Shown here in pieces: positions 24,982 to 28,115 of a stretch of DNA of 28,115 nucleotides. A program made the translations under genes and the position numbers. The notes below the pieces were generated by a model, which had not been told where the DNA came from, ran no database searches, and was given only the letters and a program-made list of their open reading frames with translations. Every line of letters starts with the position of its first letter. Position 1 is the first letter of the stretch. The DNA is from JBFWQM01 sp050249455. GTDB taxonomy: Bacteria > Pseudomonadota > Alphaproteobacteria > MPNO01 > VGEU01. The stretch lies in assembly GCA_050249455.1 (NCBI GenBank), contig JBFWQM010000041.1, positions 1 to 28,115 of the forward strand, read 5' to 3'.

Positions 24982-25069
24982 CCGTTAACCAAAGATTTCG
25001 CGCGGCGTGCGCTTCGTCACAGACCCCGCGGCGCGAAACGCCGATCATCCCTGCACGTAAGGTTAACGG
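24982..25069. promoter_or_regulatory. Inverted pair of GTTAAC elements upstream of the small ORF
   Basis: CCGTTAACC at 24982-24990 and GGTTAACGG at 25061-25069 form exact inverted copies 70 bases apart in the 205-base gap between the TauE gene and the small protein gene. TTAACC is the half-site of the alphaproteobacterial cell-cycle regulator CtrA, so this may be a CtrA-type site; GC-rich surroundings make the motif stand out. Confidence 0.35.
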
Positions 25070-25098
25070 TCGGCAACGACAGGGCGAGCGAGGGTGTG

Positions 25099-25305
25099 AT
25101 GGCGACACTGGCACAGGCATCCGATCGGCACATCGGCGATGGCGAGACCGCGTCCGCACGGGGGTTCGGCCCGATGGTCGCCTCGCTGACCGAGTACCGC
25201 CGCGCCGCGGCGGCGGAACGGCGCTACGACCAGCTCCTGCGTTCGGGGGCGGTGCCGGCGGCGGAGGCATCGCGCCGGGTGTTCGAGGAGTTCTACGCTT
25301 CGTGA
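25099..25305 (+). CDS. Small hypothetical protein (68 residues)
   Basis: I do not recognise this protein. It is soluble, with a polar N-terminal third and an Ala/Arg/Glu-rich helical C-terminal part (SLTEYRRAAAAERRYDQLLR and a terminal VFEEFYAS). It has no signal peptide or membrane segment. GAGGG lies 4 bases before the ATG, and a strong hairpin follows the stop directly. It is read toward the exopolysaccharide genes and is flanked on both sides by GTTAAC elements. The ribosome site and the flanking signals argue that it is real. Confidence 0.55.
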   Translation: MATLAQASDRHIGDGETASARGFGPMVASLTEYRRAAAAERRYDQLLRSGAVPAAEASRRVFEEFYAS

Positions 25306-25308
25306 AAC

Positions 25309-25328
25309 GCCGCGGCGCGCGCCGCGGC
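25309..25328 (+). terminator. Hairpin directly after the small ORF
   Basis: GCCGCGGC at 25309-25316 and its identical self-complementary copy at 25321-25328 form an 8-base stem around GCGC, starting 3 bases after the stop codon. The following bases are A-rich (AACGAACAAATAAG) with no T-run, so termination is plausible but not certain. Confidence 0.4.
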
Positions 25329-25364
25329 AACGAACAAATAAGCCTTTGGCGGCTACGCTGCGGT

Positions 25365-25372
25365 GGTTAACC
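25365..25372. promoter_or_regulatory. GGTTAACC element upstream of the O-antigen ligase gene
   Basis: A third GTTAAC-type palindrome, 59 bases before the start codon of the ligase-like gene, matching those flanking the small ORF on the other side. Possible CtrA-type half-site. Confidence 0.3.
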
Positions 25373-25430
25373 TGAACCGCCGCGCCGGACCCCGCCCGCC
25401 GGGGGCGCCGCGGCAGGGGGCGGCGCCGTG

Positions 25431-26924
25431 ATGGCTTTCGGATTCTGGGCCCTGGTCGGGCTGGTGGTGCTGGCCCCGCTGCCGTTCGGCAGCGTCGAGC
25501 CCTGGGCCTGGTCGGCGCTCGCGACGGCGGTCGGCGTCCTGCTGGTCGCGTGGGCGGCGACCGTGGCCATCGGCCGCAACCCGCCGCCGGCCAGCGTCCG
25601 GCGGGTCTGGGTGCCGGTGGCCCTGTTCATTCCGCCGGTTCTGTGGACGCTCGTGCAGGTGTCGCCCGACGTGCCCGCGGCGTGGCAGCACCCGATCTGG
25701 CAGACGGCCGGGCGGGTGCTCGGCGCCGACCTGGTCGGCTCGATCACGCTGGACCGCCACCAGACGGGCTCGGCGCTGCTGCGGCTGCTCGCCTATGCCG
25801 GCATCTTCTGGCTGTCGCTGCAGCATTGCCGGCGGGTGCAGAACGCGCACCGCGTGCTCTACGCGGTCGTCGCCGCGGGCGTGCTCTATGCCGCCTACGG
25901 GCTGGCGATCCAGTTCACGGGCGCCGAGAAGATCCTGTGGTACGACAAGCTGCGCTTCGTCGACAGCGTCACGGCGACCTTCTACTACAAGAACTCGTTC
26001 GCCACCTTCGCCGGCCTGGGGCTGGTCGCCGCGCTGGGCATCGTGCTCGTTTCGATCACCGAGACCACGGGCGCGGGCTACGGCCGCCGCGAGACGGCGC
26101 GGGTGCTGATGTCGCGGCTGATCGCGCGGGACTGGATCGCGATCTGCGCGCTGATCGTGGTCAGCACGGCGCTGCTGCTGTCCAACTCGCGCGCCGGCTT
26201 CCTGGCAACGTGCCTCGGGCTTCTGGTGCTGCTGGTCGCGACACGGGTCGCGCAGCGCAAGGCCGCCCGCGGGTCGCGCGCCGCCGGCGTCGCCGTCGCG
26301 CTGGCGATGGCCGGCTTCGTGGCGGTCAGCGGCGGCAACGTCCTCGACCGCATCGGCGACGTGACGCAGGACATCGCGCAGACCGCCACCGTGAAGGACG
26401 ACCGGCCGATCATCTACGGCCTCACCGCCCAGGCGATCGAGGACTCCCCGATCCTGGGCACCGGCTACGGCACCTTTCCCGACGTCTTCCGCTTCTACCG
26501 GGTGCCGGAGCTGCACCGCTGGGTGATCCAGGCGCACAACACCTATCTGGAAAATGCCCTGGAGCTCGGCGTGCCGGCCGCGGCGCTGCTGGTGCTGGCC
26601 GTCGCGAGCCTCGGCATCCTGTGTGCGATCGGCATCTTCCGCCGCAACCGCGACACGGTCTACCCGTGCATCGGGCTGGCCGCCACCGTGCTGGTCGGCA
26701 CCCACGCGCTGGTCGATTTCACGATGCAGTCGCCGGCGGTCGCCGCGACCTATTTCCTGATCATGGGCGCGGCATGCGCCCAGTCGTGGAGCCGGCCGAG
26801 CCGGTCGTCGGGGTCCGGCCGCCGCGCCGCGCGCCAGAGCGACGAGACGGCGGGCGACTTCGCGCCCGCGCTAGCCGCCGCGCCGCGCGACCTCGCTCTC
26901 GAAGGAGGCGAGCGCCTCCGGTAG
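25431..26924 (+). CDS. O-antigen ligase/polymerase-like membrane protein (Wzy_C family)
   Basis: This 497-residue protein has around ten to twelve membrane segments and a large central periplasmic region. Family signatures are FYYKNSFATFAGLGL, LLLSNSRAGFLATC and, after the periplasmic part, GTGYGTFPDVF and QAHNTYLENALELG, where the His-Asn segment is the conserved region of O-antigen ligases and polymerases. It probably polymerises or transfers an exopolysaccharide or O-antigen at the outer face of the inner membrane. The ATG at 25431 is used; a GTG lies one codon before. The C-terminal tail is polar and overlaps the convergent TPR-like gene by 54 bases. Confidence 0.85.
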   Translation: MAFGFWALVGLVVLAPLPFGSVEPWAWSALATAVGVLLVAWAATVAIGRNPPPASVRRVWVPVALFIPPVLWTLVQVSPDVPAAWQHPIWQTAGRVLGADLVGSITLDRHQTGSALLRLLAYAGIFWLSLQHCRRVQNAHRVLYAVVAAGVLYAAYGLAIQFTGAEKILWYDKLRFVDSVTATFYYKNSFATFAGLGLVAALGIVLVSITETTGAGYGRRETARVLMSRLIARDWIAICALIVVSTALLLSNSRAGFLATCLGLLVLLVATRVAQRKAARGSRAAGVAVALAMAGFVAVSGGNVLDRIGDVTQDIAQTATVKDDRPIIYGLTAQAIEDSPILGTGYGTFPDVFRFYRVPELHRWVIQAHNTYLENALELGVPAAALLVLAVASLGILCAIGIFRRNRDTVYPCIGLAATVLVGTHALVDFTMQSPAVAATYFLIMGAACAQSWSRPSRSSGSGRRAARQSDETAGDFAPALAAAPRDLALEGGERLR

Positions 26925-27581
26925 GGTCGCCAGCGACGCGGCGATGAAGCCGCGCCGCAGCGGGTTGCGCCCCATCTCGACCACCTGGTTGGGCGACACG
27001 CCCCAGGCCAGGCGGACCTGCTGGCGGATCAGGTCGCGATCGTCGCCGCCGAAATAGGCGAAGGCGCGGAAGCAGAGATCGAGGCGGGTGAGCACCAGCC
27101 GCTCGTCGAAGTTGCCGGTCACCAGCGACATCTTGAGGTACTCGGCCATCGTGGCGGACGGCGCGCCGTCGTGCATGTACTGCACCAGCGCCAGCCGCGC
27201 CCAGGCGAACGGATTGGCCGGCGAGATCTCCAGCCCCTTGCGGATCGCCGCGATCGCCTTGGCAAGCTCGGCCTTGTCGGCTTCGCCGGGCGGACGCTCG
27301 TGCCGCGCGATGAGGAGATGCGCCGCGCCGACATCGGTCCAGTCGCGCCCGGCCTCGACCCACCCGGTCGCCTCCAGCCGCGCGTTGAGCAGGGTGTCGA
27401 AGGCCTCGCGCCGGGGCGTGAAGCCGTCCTGGACCTCGGTGTAGACGCGGTCGCCCGGCAGGTTGGCGATCGCCGCCATCAGACGCGGGACGCCCAGATA
27501 GAGCAACCCGGCGCCCGCGGCCAGCGATACGCCGACCGCTAGCCAGCGGTCGAGCGATGGATTGCCGCGCCGTTCCGCCAC
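26871..27581 (-). CDS. Membrane-anchored TPR-like protein of the exopolysaccharide region
   Basis: This 236-residue protein has one N-terminal membrane segment (about residues 13-35) and a helical rest. A TPR-like pair appears near residues 110-160, where KAIAAIRKGLEISPANPFAWARLALVQY has the usual spacing, so it may bind another protein in the periplasm. I do not recognise a specific family. The GTG at 27581 starts 6 bases after the stop of the tyrosine kinase gene, so they are cotranscribed. A role in polysaccharide assembly or export is inferred from the neighbours. Confidence 0.7.
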   Translation of the reverse strand: MAERRGNPSLDRWLAVGVSLAAGAGLLYLGVPRLMAAIANLPGDRVYTEVQDGFTPRREAFDTLLNARLEATGWVEAGRDWTDVGAAHLLIARHERPPGEADKAELAKAIAAIRKGLEISPANPFAWARLALVQYMHDGAPSATMAEYLKMSLVTGNFDERLVLTRLDLCFRAFAYFGGDDRDLIRQQVRLAWGVSPNQVVEMGRNPLRRGFIAASLATLPEALASFESEVARRGG

Positions 27582-27587
27582 GGCGGC

Positions 27588-28115
27588 TCAGCTCGTGTAG
27601 TACTTGCGGTAGCGCCCGTAGTAGTAGCCCGAGTCGCCGTAGCCGTAGCGGGCGTGCTTCTTCACGTTGACCATCGACAGCACGATGCCGGCCAGGTCGC
27701 AGCCGGCATCGACGATCTGCTTGATGCCCATGGTGGCGACCTCGCGGCGGGTCTCCGCCCAGCGGACGATGAACACCGTCTTGTCGGCGATGCGCGCCAG
27801 GATGCGCGAGTCGCTGACCGCCAGCACCGGGGAGGAATCGAGGATGACCATGTCGAACTGCTCCGACAGCTGGGCCACCACGCGCTTGAAGTGCTCCGAG
27901 GACAGGAGATCCGACGGGGTCGTCGGCGAGCCGCCCGAGGCGATGATGCGCAGGTCGGAGCTGCGGTCGTGCTGGATCACCTCCTCCAGCGTCGCCTCGC
28001 CCGCCAGGCACTCGACGAGGCCCGGCTTGATCGCAACCTTGAGGTTGCGGTGCACCTGCGGCCGGCGCAGGTCGCAATCGACCAGCACCACGCGCTTCTG
28101 GCCGGTCCGCGCGAT
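27588..28115 (-). CDS. Exopolysaccharide tyrosine autokinase, C-terminal part (partial)
   Basis: The last 175 residues of a bacterial tyrosine kinase (BY-kinase, Wzc/ExoP/CpsD type) run off the right edge of the window. Visible are the Walker A' VLVDCDLRRP, the GLVECLAGEATLEEVI region, the Walker B MVILDSSP and a C-terminal Tyr-rich tail (YGYGDSGYYYGRYRKYY), the autophosphorylation cluster. The Walker A loop and any N-terminal Wzz/transmembrane part lie outside. These kinases control polymer length and export. The frame stays open to the edge of the window, so the apparent internal start is not the real one. Confidence 0.92.
   Translation of the reverse strand: MARTGQKRVVLVDCDLRRPQVHRNLKVAIKPGLVECLAGEATLEEVIQHDRSSDLRIIASGGSPTTPSDLLSSEHFKRVVAQLSEQFDMVILDSSPVLAVSDSRILARIADKTVFIVRWAETRREVATMGIKQIVDAGCDLAGIVLSMVNVKKHARYGYGDSGYYYGRYRKYYTS

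Noticed and set aside
24894..24992. N-terminal extension of the TauE/SafE protein by 33 residues
   Set aside because: The extra residues are polar and Arg/Pro-rich, unlike a membrane protein start of this family, and the downstream ATG begins directly at the first membrane segment.
1..28115. CRISPR arrays, insertion sequences, tRNA genes or an attachment site explaining the phosphonate block as a mobile island
   Set aside because: No regular repeat array, transposase, integrase, terminal inverted repeat or tRNA-like cloverleaf was seen; base composition looks even by eye across the block.

Overview
This is a GC-rich window carrying dense, mostly short-gapped operons. Hopanoid synthesis, NitT/TauT-type ABC and TAXI-type TRAP transport, and exopolysaccharide genes occur together, which points to an alphaproteobacterium, perhaps of the Rhodospirillales type. 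The taxon is an inference from gene content and style; there is no rRNA in the window. I see no tRNA, insertion sequence, phage gene or CRISPR array, and no gene-free stretch longer than 300 bases.

Layout. (1) 1-2930, minus strand: an ABC importer operon (small recombinase-like HTH protein, ATPase, periplasmic binding protein, permease, then the first 14 codons of another gene). (2) 3204-9775: a hopanoid block with hpnD, squalene-hopene cyclase and hpnG on the plus strand, a two-way terminator, hpnH and a LicC-like nucleotidyltransferase on the minus strand, and hpnM on the plus strand. (3) 9931-17280: a phosphonate block. It holds a PEP mutase fused to a nucleotidyltransferase, phosphonopyruvate decarboxylase, an APH-type kinase, a divergent enolase and a D-2-hydroxyacid dehydrogenase, followed by a convergent 2-aminoethylphosphonate (AEP) transaminase. 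(4) 17304-19188, minus strand: hpnA and hpnC, co-directional with and close behind the transaminase. (5) 19318-22219: a TAXI-type TRAP transporter. (6) 22238-24893, minus strand: an HpnL-like membrane protein, a PhyH-family dioxygenase and a TauE/SafE permease. (7) 25099 to the end: an exopolysaccharide region with a small unknown protein, an O-antigen ligase/polymerase, a TPR-like membrane protein and the C-terminal end of a tyrosine autokinase.

How the genes fit together. The hopanoid genes cover farnesyl diphosphate condensation (HpnC, HpnD), cyclisation (Shc), side-chain addition (HpnH), adenine removal (HpnG) and transport-associated proteins (HpnM, an HpnL-like protein). HpnE, needed between HpnC/D and Shc, is not here. 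The phosphonate genes cover PEP to phosphonopyruvate to phosphonoacetaldehyde to AEP, plus a fused domain expected to activate the product as a CMP ester.

The main point of interest is that a complete AEP-making and activating pathway sits inside a hopanoid locus, flanked by hpnM on one side and hpnA-hpnC on the other, and sharing a compact minus-strand gene string (phnW-hpnA-hpnC). This suggests a phosphonate-bearing membrane lipid, possibly a phosphonate-decorated hopanoid. That product is inferred; no transferase that would attach the head group is visible in the window.
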